From positions 962,291-1,026,290 of the forward strand of contig NZ_LT629735.1 of NCBI RefSeq assembly GCF_900104925.1: a stretch of DNA of 64,000 bases, given 5' to 3'. Positions 8,726 through 16,431 of the stretch are shown piece after piece. Each line of letters starts with the position of its first letter. Position 1 is the first letter of the stretch. A program made the position numbers and the translations under genes. Below the pieces are notes generated by a model, which was not told the DNA's origin, made no database searches, and was given only the letters and a program-made list of their open reading frames with translations. This stretch comes from Opitutus sp. GAS368. Lineage in GTDB: Bacteria; Verrucomicrobiota; Verrucomicrobiia; Opitutales; Opitutaceae.

Positions 8726-9330
8726 ACCGCCGCCCCCCTCATCGCTCGGTGCCAGACCCGCCAACCGACGAGGCCCATGACCAGATAGATGGCGTAAAGG
8801 AACGCCGTGTAGGCCAGCTCCGCACTCCAATACGAGGCGACCGCCGCCAGGTTCACGACCGCCCAGAGCGCCCAGTTCTCGATGTTCTTGCGCGCCTGGA
8901 GCACCTGCGCGGCGACACTGAAAATCGCGATGAAAGCGTCGCGCCAAGGCATGACGGCGTGCATCACCGGCCCGACGGCCAGCGCCCAGAGGGCGGTAGC
9001 CGCCGTGGCTATAACCAGGGTTAGCACCCGACCCCGCCCGGGCAGCTTCGTGATGGGCAATTCGGGTGCGGCACCCCGGTCCTTGACCCAGTGCCACCAG
9101 CCCCACGCCAGCGCCACGAAATAGAAGACCTGCAGCAGGGCGTCCGCCGGGAAGTGGCTCTGGTAGAAAAGCACCCCCTGCACCGTGACCGCCACCAGGC
9201 CGACCGGAAACGCCCACAGGCTGCGCCGGATCATCAGCCCCACGCCGATTACACCCAGCACGAGGTTGACCTGATCCAGCGGGGTGGCCGTGGTCAGCCC
9301 GGTCCAGATGTTCTGCCAGATGGCCTGCAT
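8722..9330 (-). CDS. pnuC: Nicotinamide riboside transporter PnuC
   Basis: The product has 202 residues and about seven membrane spans, the normal PnuC size. The pattern fits the family: an N-terminal amphipathic helix, a GVIGVGLMIRRSLWAFPVG segment (family: G.....l..rk...w.wG), YQSHFPADALLQVFYF with WGWWHW in the third/fourth spans (family: Y....L.Dm.Lq.ffl...iyGw..W), and NIENWALWAVVNLAAV (family: E.W..W...n). PnuC facilitates diffusion of nicotinamide riboside across the inner membrane, and a cytoplasmic kinase drives retention. It overlaps the downstream NadR-like kinase by 4 bp. The start at 9330 gives MQAIWQNIW; the open frame 12 codons further upstream is less likely. Confidence 0.92.
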   Translation of the reverse strand: MQAIWQNIWTGLTTATPLDQVNLVLGVIGVGLMIRRSLWAFPVGLVAVTVQGVLFYQSHFPADALLQVFYFVALAWGWWHWVKDRGAAPELPITKLPGRGRVLTLVIATAATALWALAVGPVMHAVMPWRDAFIAIFSVAAQVLQARKNIENWALWAVVNLAAVASYWSAELAYTAFLYAIYLVMGLVGWRVWHRAMRGAAV

Positions 9331-9379
9331 GCGCGGAGTCAATCGCCGCGCCCTGCCCCGACGCAAACCCTCAGTGCGG

Positions 9380-10186
9380 TCATCCCTTGAGCGTCTGCGT
9401 CAGGTAGGCTTCCATCGCTTCGCGGGTCAGGGTATGGCCGGCGGCACAGCGCGGGCATTCGACGCGGATGGTCTCGCCATCGCCGAACAGCCCGTCCGGA
9501 TCCGCCCGGAACGCCGGGGCGATGGCCCCGAGGATCTTCTGCTGGGTGCAGCCGCAGTGCCAGCCGTAGTTGCGGCTCTGGATGCGCCCGACCGTCTCGG
9601 CCGCGCCGGGATTGCGCACTCCCTCGACATCCACCGAGGCAAACCACGCCAGGTCGCAATCCGGCTGGGCCACGAGCATGGCGTAGCTGTCGTTCCCCAA
9701 GTCGAAGAAGCGGACGGGCTGCTGCTCGCTGCGTGCGTAGTAACCCGCCACGGCCGCGAACACGTCGCTGCCCTGGAAGTTGACCACACTGCGCCGCGGC
9801 TCGACGCCGCGCCGGGGCACGATGTCGCTGAAGAAGACGTTCTCGGCGGCCTCGCGCACGTTCTCGGTGAACAGCCGGCCGGTGACCGTGCAGTCCTCGT
9901 TGTCGCCCGCAAGGAAGACGTTCAGGCGCGGCTCCTGGAAATTCAGCGTCCAGGCGAGGTGCTCGTTGAGCGGCCGCGAGGCGCAGTGCAGCGTGAAAGC
10001 CGCCAGCGCGGTCTTGAAGAGCGCCGCCTGTTCCGGCGTATAGCGCAGCTTGTGGTCCGCCACATGCAGGTAGAAGTCGGTGAACAGCAAACCGAGATCG
10101 GCGCGCACGAGCATGGCGTTGCGATGGCGGACAAAATCCACCGTCACGATCACTCCGTTCAGTTCCTGGGTCGGTTGGTCGGGCAT
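9380..10186 (-). CDS. hslO: Hsp33 family redox-regulated chaperone
   Basis: The product has 268 residues. The C-terminal zinc/redox centre is C211-x-C213 followed after 30 residues by C244-x-x-C247 (HCGCTQQK ... VECPRC), the CxC-x(27-32)-CxxC signature of Hsp33. In the reduced protein the four Cys bind zinc; oxidation releases it and activates holdase activity. The N-terminal substrate-binding domain is divergent from the E. coli protein but of the right length. It shares the strand with pnuC but is separated by 49 bp, so co-transcription is uncertain. It is divergent from the hydroxylase/HlyIII fusion gene, with a 141-bp intergenic region likely to hold both promoters. Confidence 0.82.
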   Translation of the reverse strand: MPDQPTQELNGVIVTVDFVRHRNAMLVRADLGLLFTDFYLHVADHKLRYTPEQAALFKTALAAFTLHCASRPLNEHLAWTLNFQEPRLNVFLAGDNEDCTVTGRLFTENVREAAENVFFSDIVPRRGVEPRRSVVNFQGSDVFAAVAGYYARSEQQPVRFFDLGNDSYAMLVAQPDCDLAWFASVDVEGVRNPGAAETVGRIQSRNYGWHCGCTQQKILGAIAPAFRADPDGLFGDGETIRVECPRCAAGHTLTREAMEAYLTQTLKG

Positions 10187-10327
10187 GAGGGGAGTGTATG
10201 CAGAAATGCCGAAAGTCCAGCATCCCCCTGTTCGACCCGGCGGTCCTGCGCGGGATCACTGCGTTCAGCAAGACGTCCGAAATCAACGGTTGCCTTGCCC
10301 CGGGTTTATCGGGAAAAGGACATCGCC

Positions 10328-11857
10328 ATGTCCGCTACCCCCCCCCGCGCGCCTGTCGAGGAGGAGCTGTCGCTCCCCTTGTTTTTCTTCACCGTCGTTG
10401 TCACTCTCGCCGGGCTCTATGGCCTGTTCTGGCTGCTGGCGCCGGCCTCCGTCTGGTTCGTTCAGATTGGCACCACCGTCTGGCAGTTTGCCGCCGCTTT
10501 CCTGCTGATGAAGCTGTTCAATTGCTTCATGGAGTTCTTCTTCCACCGCTACGTGCTGCACAAGCCCGTGGTGCCGTTCCTGAGCCGCTTCTACCGCCAG
10601 CACACGCTGCACCACAACCTGACACGCATCGGTCGCCGGCGCACGCCCGGCGGCAAGGAGGTGCCCTACGTCGAAAACCTCTATCCCATCACCGAACCGC
10701 ACCAGAAGGAGGCCTCGTTCTTCCCTTGGTTCACGCTGGTGGTCTTCGGCTGCATCATGACACCCATGCTGGCGCTGCTCCAGTGGCTGGTCCCGTCGCT
10801 CCCGTGGTTCCTTGCCGGCTATGCCGCCATCGCCGTGTCGCTGGTGTTCTACGAAGTCTTCCACGCCATCGAGCACTGGTCGTTCGAACAATGGGCCGGG
10901 CTGATCGAGCACCCGCGCTGGGGCCGGTTCTGGCGCAAGGTCTACAGCTTTCACCTCCGCCACCACGCCGTGATCGATTGCAACGAGGCCATCTCCGGCT
11001 TCTTCACCGTGCCGGTCGCCGACTTCACCTTCAGCACCTGGATTTTCCCGAAATCCCTCTACACCGACGGCGGCGAGTGGGAGTCCTCCGAGTTCACCAG
11101 CCCGCGCCCGTGTCGCTTCATCCGCTGGTGCGACGAGGCGTCGAACAACATCGTGCGCAACCGCCGCCTCGCCGCGCAGGGCGCCCCCCTCGAGCCCGTG
11201 ATCGCCCCCGAGCCCGTCCGCATGCACACGCGCCTCGAACGCCTCGCCCACGGGCTCACGCACGGCCTCGGCCTCGCCGCCAGCGCGGCGGGTCTCGCCC
11301 TGCTCGTGGCTTTTGCCGCCGTCAAGGGCGACGCATGGCACCTGGCGAGCTTCAGCGTCTTCGGCGTCACGCTTGTGCTGCTCTACACGGCCTTTGCCAT
11401 CTATAACCGCCATGAGACGGCCGAGTGGAAGCTTGCCGTGCGCAAATACACGCACGCCGCCATCTTCCTCGTCATCGCCGGCACGGCCACGCCGTTCCTG
11501 CTCGTCTCCATGCGCGGCCCGTGGGGCTGGTCGCTCTTCGGCGTGGTCTGGGGCCTGTGTACCGCCGGCGTCGCCCTGCAGCTGATGTTCCGCGGACGCT
11601 ACCGCGTCGTCACGGCGGGGGCCTACCTGCTCGTCGGTGCGCTCGCCGTCATCGCCATCAAGCCCGTGATCGCCCTGCTGCCGGCCGGCGGACTGTGGCT
11701 GGTGGTGGCCGGCGTACTCTGCTACACCGCCGGCATTGCCTTCTACCTGTGGCGCCTGCCCCGTTTCGACCAGCTGCCGCGCCAGCTCTGCTTCCAGGCC
11801 GGCAGCGTGTGCCACCTGCTGGCCGTGCTGCTGTTCGTGCTGCCGGCGCAGGGCTGA
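10328..11857 (+). CDS. Fusion: fatty-acid-hydroxylase-like domain + haemolysin III (PAQR-like) domain
   Basis: The product is a 509-residue polytopic membrane protein. Residues about 1-300 have the His-box pattern of the fatty acid hydroxylase superfamily: FHRYVLHKP, RQHTLHHNL, FHAIEHW and FHLRHHAV, placed in membrane-flanked segments and suggesting a diiron site acting on a lipid. Residues about 300-509 match bacterial haemolysin III/PAQR proteins: RLEHLAHG-type start (RLERLAHGLTHGLGLAAS), AIYNRHETAEWK, RKYTHAAIFLVIAGTATPF and the final QAGSVCHLLAVLLFVL. PAQR relatives include seven-span, zinc-dependent ceramidases/receptors. Joining the two suggests sequential lipid hydroxylation and hydrolysis or sensing, but this is inference. 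In motif C the first His of HxxxH is replaced (QAGSVCH). An AAGGA Shine-Dalgarno 8-9 bases ahead supports the ATG at 10328. Confidence 0.82.
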   Translation: MSATPPRAPVEEELSLPLFFFTVVVTLAGLYGLFWLLAPASVWFVQIGTTVWQFAAAFLLMKLFNCFMEFFFHRYVLHKPVVPFLSRFYRQHTLHHNLTRIGRRRTPGGKEVPYVENLYPITEPHQKEASFFPWFTLVVFGCIMTPMLALLQWLVPSLPWFLAGYAAIAVSLVFYEVFHAIEHWSFEQWAGLIEHPRWGRFWRKVYSFHLRHHAVIDCNEAISGFFTVPVADFTFSTWIFPKSLYTDGGEWESSEFTSPRPCRFIRWCDEASNNIVRNRRLAAQGAPLEPVIAPEPVRMHTRLERLAHGLTHGLGLAASAAGLALLVAFAAVKGDAWHLASFSVFGVTLVLLYTAFAIYNRHETAEWKLAVRKYTHAAIFLVIAGTATPFLLVSMRGPWGWSLFGVVWGLCTAGVALQLMFRGRYRVVTAGAYLLVGALAVIAIKPVIALLPAGGLWLVVAGVLCYTAGIAFYLWRLPRFDQLPRQLCFQAGSVCHLLAVLLFVLPAQG

Positions 11858-11863
11858 CGCCGC

Positions 11864-12466
11864 TCACTTCTTCTGGATCACGCCGTGATCCTGGAGCTTC
11901 TTGACCTTCGGCTTGATGACGAACGTGCAGTAGCCCTGGTTCGGGTGCTGGTTGAAGTAGTCCTGGTGGTAGTCCTCGGCGCGCCAGAATTTCTTCAGGG
12001 GCACGATCTCCGTGACGATCGGGTCGCTGTAGTTCGCCTGGGCGGCAAGCTTGGCCTTGCCGGCGGCGACCTGCTGCGCTTCGTTCTCGTAGAGGATGAC
12101 CGACCGATACTGGTCGCCCTCGTCGGCGCCCTGGCGGTTGAGCGTGGTCGGGTCGTGCGCCTCGAAGAAGACCTCGAGCACCTTCTCGTAACTGATGACC
12201 GCCGGGTCGAACTCCACCCGGATGACCTCCGCGTGGCCCGTGCCGTGGCCGCAAACCTCCTCGTAGGTCGGGTTGGCGGTCGTGCCCCCCGCATAGCCGC
12301 TCGTGCTGTGGATGATGCCGGGCAGCCGCTGGAACACGGCCTCCATGCACCAGAAGCAGCCGCCCCCGAAGGTGGCGAACTCGTGGGACGACGCGGGTTT
12401 GGGCTGAGCCTGGAGGGTCATGGCGGAGAAAAGGGTCAGGAGGGCGAATACGGGGCGGACGTTCAT
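11864..12466 (-). CDS. msrA: Peptide methionine sulfoxide reductase MsrA, exported
   Basis: The product has 200 residues. A signal peptide (MNVRPVFALLTLFSAMTLQA) precedes a full MsrA domain: FATFGGGCFWCMEAVF with the nucleophile Cys at 37, SGYAGGTTANPTYEEVCGHG, GHAEVIRVEFDP, FFEAHDPTTLNRQGAD, GDQYRSVI and EDYHQDYFNQHP. It reduces S-methionine sulfoxide in proteins; the signal peptide puts it in the periplasm, where it would repair oxidised exported proteins. It is convergent with the hydroxylase/HlyIII fusion, with 6 bp between the stops. Confidence 0.93.
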   Translation of the reverse strand: MNVRPVFALLTLFSAMTLQAQPKPASSHEFATFGGGCFWCMEAVFQRLPGIIHSTSGYAGGTTANPTYEEVCGHGTGHAEVIRVEFDPAVISYEKVLEVFFEAHDPTTLNRQGADEGDQYRSVILYENEAQQVAAGKAKLAAQANYSDPIVTEIVPLKKFWRAEDYHQDYFNQHPNQGYCTFVIKPKVKKLQDHGVIQKK

Positions 12467-12530
12467 GAACGTGGGAGCAGGCTAGCCGGTTTTTATTCCG
12501 GCGCAACCTGTCAAACAGCCAAACCCTTCC

Positions 12531-12592
12531 CCGCGGATTACACGGATCAATGCCGGATAAACTTCATCCGCGTCCATCTGCGCCATCTGCGG
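12531..12592. repeat. CCGCGGAT/ATCCGCG imperfect inverted repeat
   Basis: The left half starts CCGCGGATTACACGGAT; the right half contains ATCCGCGTCCATCTGCG and ends CTGCGG. It is a degenerate inverted repeat of the CCACGGATTACACGGAT type and resembles 62803-62870. It lies in the promoter region between divergent msrA and hslR. Confidence 0.5.
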
Positions 12593-12638
12593 AAATTCCG
12601 TTCCTTGTCTTTTTCAGGCGATAGATTTGCCTTGGTCC

Positions 12639-13013
12639 ATGGATGACCCGCGCCTCGACAAATGGCTCTGGAGCGTGCGCGTCTTCAAGACCCGCGCCGA
12701 GGCCACGGCCGCCTGCCGTGCCGGCAAGGTCCTGATCGGCGAACTCGAGGCCAAGCCCGGCCGCGACATCCATGCCGGCGAAACGGTCACCGTCCGCGTC
12801 GGCGCCATCACCCGCACCTTGAAGGTTGTCGCCCACCCGCGCTCGCGCGTCGGGGCGAAGCAATTGCCGGAATTCATAACCGACCTGACGCCGGCCACCG
12901 AATACGAGCGTGCGCGGCAGGCCGGCATCGAGCACATGCTGGCCCGCGAACGCGGCAAGGGCCGTCCGACCAAGAAGGACCGCCGCGAGATGGGCCGGCT
13001 GTTTAATTGGTAG
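12639..13013 (+). CDS. hslR: Hsp15-like S4-domain RNA-binding protein
   Basis: The product has 124 residues. The N-terminal S4 domain (RLDKWLWSVRVFKTRAEATA, then CRAGKVLIGE and the VTVRVG strand) is followed by a basic C-terminal tail (ARERGKGRPTKKDRREMGRL), the Hsp15/YrfH arrangement. E. coli Hsp15 binds free 50S subunits carrying nascent chains and helps recycle stalled ribosomes. The ATG at 12639 was chosen; a TTG four codons upstream is possible. The TAG stop is the first three bases of a hairpin (13011-13033) related to the dispersed paired-hairpin elements. Confidence 0.88.
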   Translation: MDDPRLDKWLWSVRVFKTRAEATAACRAGKVLIGELEAKPGRDIHAGETVTVRVGAITRTLKVVAHPRSRVGAKQLPEFITDLTPATEYERARQAGIEHMLARERGKGRPTKKDRREMGRLFNW

Positions 13014-13033
13014 GGCGAGTCGTCTCGACGAGC
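13011..13033. repeat. Single hairpin arm overlapping hslR stop
   Basis: TAGGGCGAGTCGTC-TC-GACGAGC forms a short palindrome starting with TAGGG, like the arms of the paired elements, but no matching inverted arm is evident directly downstream. It supplies the hslR stop codon. Confidence 0.5.
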
Positions 13034-13048
13034 AGCGGCGGAAAACTG

Positions 13049-13096
13049 AAGGGCCCGCGTCTCTGCGGGCCGCGGTTCGCAGGGACGCGAACCCTC
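13049..13096. repeat. Paired-hairpin element F / probable bidirectional terminator
   Basis: Two hairpins lie back to back between convergent hslR and ettA: GCCCGC-gtctct-GCGGGC (13053-13070) and GGTTCGC-agggac-GCGAACC (13074-13093). The reverse complement of the second arm aligns with the first (GGGnnCGCGTCnCTGCGnnCC in both), so this is the same inverted-pair design with a different stem sequence. Confidence 0.65.
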
Positions 13097-13102
13097 CAAT
13101 GT

Positions 13103-14788
13103 CTACCGCGTCAGCTTGCGGTATTTGATCCGGTGCGGTTGGTCCGCGTCCTTCCCCTTCCGCTTCTTGAAATCCTCGAGGTAAGCCGAGTAGTTGCCGG
13201 CGAACCAGTGCACATAGCTGTCACCCTCGAAGGCCATGATGTGCGTCGCCGTGCGGTCGAGGAACCAGCGGTCGTGGGAAATGATCACGGCGCAGCCGGC
13301 GAAGCTTTCGAGCGCCTCCTCCAGCGCCCGGATCGAGTTCACGTCGAGGTCGTTGGTCGGCTCGTCGAGCAGGAGCAGGTTGGCGCCGCTCTTGAGCACG
13401 CGGGCCAGCAGCACGCGGTTGCGTTCGCCGCCGGAGAGCACGCCGACCTTCTTCTGCTGGTCGGCGCCGGTGAAGCCGAACTGCGCACAATAGGCCCGGC
13501 TGTTCACCGAGCGCGTGCCGAGCACCATGACTTCCTGCTCGTCGCTGATGACCTGCCAGATGGTCTTGTTGCCCTCGAGCGAGTCGCGCGACTGCTCGAC
13601 GTAGGCCGACTTCACCGATTCGCCGACCTTGAAGCTGCCCGCGTCGGGTTTCTCCAGGTTGGTGATGAGCTTGAAGAGCGTGGTCTTGCCCGCGCCGTTG
13701 GGGCCGATGATCCCCACGATGCCACCCGGCGGCAGCGAAAACTCCAGGTTCTCGAACAGCAGCTTGTCCCCATAGCCCTTGGCCACCTGCTGCGCCTGCA
13801 CGACGAGCGTGCCGAGGCGCGGACCCGGCGGGATGATGATCTCGAATTTTTTCTCCTGCTCGGCAACGTCCTGCTTGAGCATGGCCTCGTAGGCGCTGAT
13901 GCGCGCCTGGGACTTGGCGACGCGCGCCTTCGCACTCTGCCGGATCCACTCGAGTTCGCGCGCCATCGCCTTCTGGCGCTTGCTCTCGGTGCGCTCGGCC
14001 ACGGTGGCCATGGCCTGCTTCTGCTCGAGCCACGAGGAGTAGTTGCCCTTGAACGGCAGGCCGTGCCCGTGGTCGAGCTCGAGGATCCAGCCGGCGACGT
14101 TGTCGAGGAAGTAGCGGTCGTGGGTCACGGCGATGACCGTGCCCTCGTAGCGCGACAGATGCTGCTCCAGCCAGTTGACGCTGTCGGCGTCGAGGTGGTT
14201 GGTCGGCTCGTCGAGGAGCAGAATGGACGGCTTCTGCAACAGCAGGCGGGCGAGCGCGACCCGGCGCCGCTCACCGCCCGAAAGATTATCGACGATGGCC
14301 TCGCCCGGCGGACAGCGCAGCGCGTCCATCGCCTGCTCGACCATCGGGGCGACATCCCAGGCCCCGAGATGGTCGATCTTTTCCTGCAGTTTGGCCTGCC
14401 GGTCGGAAATGGCGTCCTTCGCCTTGTCGTCGGCCGCCTCGGTGAGTTCGTCCCAGGAGGCATCATAGGCCGCGGTGAGGTCGGTCAGGTGCTTCACGCC
14501 CTCCTCGACACAGACGCGGACCGTGGCGCCGGGCGTGAGCGCCGGCTCCTGCGGCAGGAAGCCGACGGTGTAGCCCGGCTCGAAGTGCACGCGGCCGTCG
14601 ATCTCGGTGTCGATCCCCGCGAGGATGCGCATGAGCGAGGACTTGCCGGAGCCGTTGAGACCGAGCACGCCGATCTTGGCGCCGTAATAGAACGACAGGG
14701 AGATGTCGCGGAGGATTTCCTTGCGCTCGATCTTCTTCGAGACGCCGAGCATCGAGAAGATGATCTTGGGTGCTTCAGGCTGGGCCAT
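13103..14788 (-). CDS. ettA: Energy-dependent translational throttle protein EttA (ABC-F)
   Basis: The product has 561 residues, a soluble ABC-F ATPase with two nucleotide-binding domains and no membrane spans. NBD1 has GLNGSGKSSLMR, NLSGGERRRVALARLL and LLLDEPTNHLDADSV; NBD2 has GPNGAGKTTLF, VLSGGERNRVLLARVL and LLDEPTNDLDVNS. The inter-domain linker is rich in charged helices (RELEWIRQSAKARVAKSQAR), and EIIIPPGPRLG precedes NBD2, both characteristic of EttA. It binds the ribosomal E site and gates entry into elongation according to ATP/ADP ratio. The ATG at 14788 (MAQPEAPKIIFSM) matches the normal EttA start; the frame is open further upstream but only through intergenic repeats. Confidence 0.95.
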   Translation of the reverse strand: MAQPEAPKIIFSMLGVSKKIERKEILRDISLSFYYGAKIGVLGLNGSGKSSLMRILAGIDTEIDGRVHFEPGYTVGFLPQEPALTPGATVRVCVEEGVKHLTDLTAAYDASWDELTEAADDKAKDAISDRQAKLQEKIDHLGAWDVAPMVEQAMDALRCPPGEAIVDNLSGGERRRVALARLLLQKPSILLLDEPTNHLDADSVNWLEQHLSRYEGTVIAVTHDRYFLDNVAGWILELDHGHGLPFKGNYSSWLEQKQAMATVAERTESKRQKAMARELEWIRQSAKARVAKSQARISAYEAMLKQDVAEQEKKFEIIIPPGPRLGTLVVQAQQVAKGYGDKLLFENLEFSLPPGGIVGIIGPNGAGKTTLFKLITNLEKPDAGSFKVGESVKSAYVEQSRDSLEGNKTIWQVISDEQEVMVLGTRSVNSRAYCAQFGFTGADQQKKVGVLSGGERNRVLLARVLKSGANLLLLDEPTNDLDVNSIRALEEALESFAGCAVIISHDRWFLDRTATHIMAFEGDSYVHWFAGNYSAYLEDFKKRKGKDADQPHRIKYRKLTR

Positions 14789-14873
14789 GAGGGGACGGGA
14801 AAGTTGAGAGTTGAGCGCTGATAGTTGATGAACCGGCAAAGGCAGACAAGCTGCCGTTACACATCCCGGTATT

Positions 14874-14944
14874 TTGTAGCGGCGGTCCATGACCGCCGTC
14901 ACGGCCCGCAACCTATCCCCGGCGGTCACAGACCGCCGCTACAA
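14874..14944. repeat. Paired-hairpin (REPIN-like) element C
   Basis: The left arm TGTAGCGGCGGTCCATGACC (from 14874) is mirrored by the right arm, whose reverse complement reads TTGTAGCGGCGGTCTGTGAC. The gap is about 22 bp. It sits between ettA and the cyclase gene, both on the minus strand. Confidence 0.85.
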
Positions 14945-14952
14945 GAGCCGGC

Positions 14953-15657
14953 TCAGGAATGCCGGCCCAGAAAGTAGTAGGCCAGGATGGCCGCGACCAC
15001 CGCCGCCCCGGCGCCGAGCGCGACCTTGGTGGCAAAAGGCTTGTGCCGCCGGATGGCCCGACCGGTCACATCGCCCCCGACGGGCTCGACGAGAAAGATG
15101 CGCATTTTTTCGGGGATGTTCTTGAGCTTCTGCGGCGGGAGGTAGACGCCCTTCAGGTCCAGCTGGTTCTCGATCTGGGAGTAGATGAAGCTCGACATGG
15201 CGATGCCACCCGGGTCGGCCAGCGGCTGAATGCGCGCGGCGACGTTCACCGCGTTGCTGAAAATATCGTCCGCCCGGTCCACGAGTTCGCCGAGGTGCAG
15301 GCCGATGCGGACGGAATAGCGCTTCTCCACGGGGACCCAGGCATTGTTGGACTCGACATCCTGCAGCACGCTCTGGCTGCAGCGCACGGCGGAAAGGGCG
15401 GTGGGAAACTCGGCCATCGAGCCGTCCCCGAGGAACTTGACCACGCGCCCGCCGAACTTCGGCACCTCGGCCCGGAGGAGTTTCTCCAGTTCGCCCACGC
15501 AGGCCAGCGCGCGCTCCTCGTCCCCGGCCATCATCGCGCTGTAGCCGACCATATCGAGGAACATCACCGCGGCCAACCGGCGGTTGGGCTGCCCCACCCC
15601 GGGATTGGTTTGTCCGAAACCGGGGTTGGTCTGTCCGAAACTCGGGTTGGTATCCAT
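14953..15657 (-). CDS. Membrane-anchored class III nucleotidyl (adenylate) cyclase
   Basis: The product has 234 residues. A short N-terminal tail contains three near repeats (NPSFGQT, NPGFGQT, NPGVGQP). A class III cyclase catalytic domain (about 27-160) follows, and the protein ends in one C-terminal membrane span (about 212-230), an unusual placement. Metal-binding Asp are D35 (FLDMVGYS) and D78 (FLGDGSM). The transition-state pair is N138 and R142 (NAVNVAARI). K74 aligns with the adenine-specifying Lys and D131 (DDIFSNAVN) with the adenine-specifying Asp of mammalian C2 domains, so ATP rather than GTP is the likely substrate. It probably makes cAMP at the inner face of the membrane as a homodimer. 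It lies between two paired-hairpin elements, directly downstream of the giant adhesin on the same strand. Confidence 0.85.
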   Translation of the reverse strand: MDTNPSFGQTNPGFGQTNPGVGQPNRRLAAVMFLDMVGYSAMMAGDEERALACVGELEKLLRAEVPKFGGRVVKFLGDGSMAEFPTALSAVRCSQSVLQDVESNNAWVPVEKRYSVRIGLHLGELVDRADDIFSNAVNVAARIQPLADPGGIAMSSFIYSQIENQLDLKGVYLPPQKLKNIPEKMRIFLVEPVGGDVTGRAIRRHKPFATKVALGAGAAVVAAILAYYFLGRHS

Positions 15658-15720
15658 GGGCGACAGACCCCTTCGATAACTATTCCTGCCGGTGGCACAA
15701 GCGAGGAAATCGGGCCGCCC

Positions 15721-15796
15721 TGTAGCGGCGGTCTGTGACCGCCGGCGGGGTCCGTGGTGGGATATTTGTCGGCGGTCATAGACCCGCCGTTACAAC
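15721..15796. repeat. Paired-hairpin (REPIN-like) element D
   Basis: The left arm TGTAGCGGCGGTCTGTGACC is inverted in the right arm (15771-15795), whose reverse complement reads TTGTAACGGCGGGTCTATGA. It begins three bases after the adhesin stop on the minus strand, so it may end the tpsBA transcript. Confidence 0.82.
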
Positions 15797-15798
15797 CC

Positions 15799-16431
15799 TC
15801 ACCGGGGGGCGAGCAGGGCCAAGGGACCCGGCCGGCCGGCCGGCGAATCCTGCAGCGAGACCCGGGCGGGCGCCGGGGCGCCCTCGACCAGGGCCCGGAG
15901 GAATTCCGGCTCCGCATTGAGGCGGGCGCGCAGGATGCTGCCGTAAATCTGGGCCTTGGAGCTGGCCAGCTCCTGCCGCGTCAGGCCCAGCAGCTCGATG
16001 CGGTTCAGGGTCTCGTGGAGCGTCTTGACATACTGGAGCACCTTCACGGCGTCCGGATCGGAGCTCGCCTCGAGCCACGCGCGGAAGTCCTTCGCCTCCT
16101 GGCTGAGGGAAAGCACCGAGAAGGCCTCGAAGCTCGCCGCCAGCGCGCGGGCCACGTCGTCCAGCTTGTGCTGATCCTCCCCGATCAGGCCGGTGGCCGT
16201 GGCCAGACGGAGGACGTCGCGCACCGCGCGGTTCTCGACGCGGGCGTCGGCCACCTCGTAATCGGATTCGCGCGGGCGCTCGCGCTCGGGGATCGTGCGG
16301 AACAGTCCCATCCGCTTGTCGCGCGACCTGCGTTCTTCGGGCGTAAGGGCGCGGGCATAGATACCGAGGGCCTGCAACTGCTCGCGCACGGCCGGCGCGA
16401 GATCCACTTCCGGCGGCGGCGCCTCGCGGGT
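15799..16431 (-). other. Charged helical C-terminal tail of the giant exoprotein (about residues 8287-8496)
   Basis: After the beta-repeat region the reading frame changes composition abruptly to Glu/Arg/Leu/Ala-rich sequence: APAVREQLQALGIYARAL, TPEERRSRDKR, RENRAVRDVLRL-like helices, KVLQYVKTLHETLNRIELLG and ILRARLNAEPEFLRAL. It looks like a folded helical domain, not beta-helix and not a beta-barrel. I do not recognise a family. It could act as a stop-secretion/prodomain, as in FhaB, or as an anchor; this is inference. Confidence 0.6.

Noticed and set aside
8726-9217. Apparent longer nadR-like protein with about 160 extra N-terminal residues
   Set aside because: The added sequence is the out-of-frame shadow of pnuC; the kinase starts at MSGPLRIAVCGTES with an ATGA overlap.
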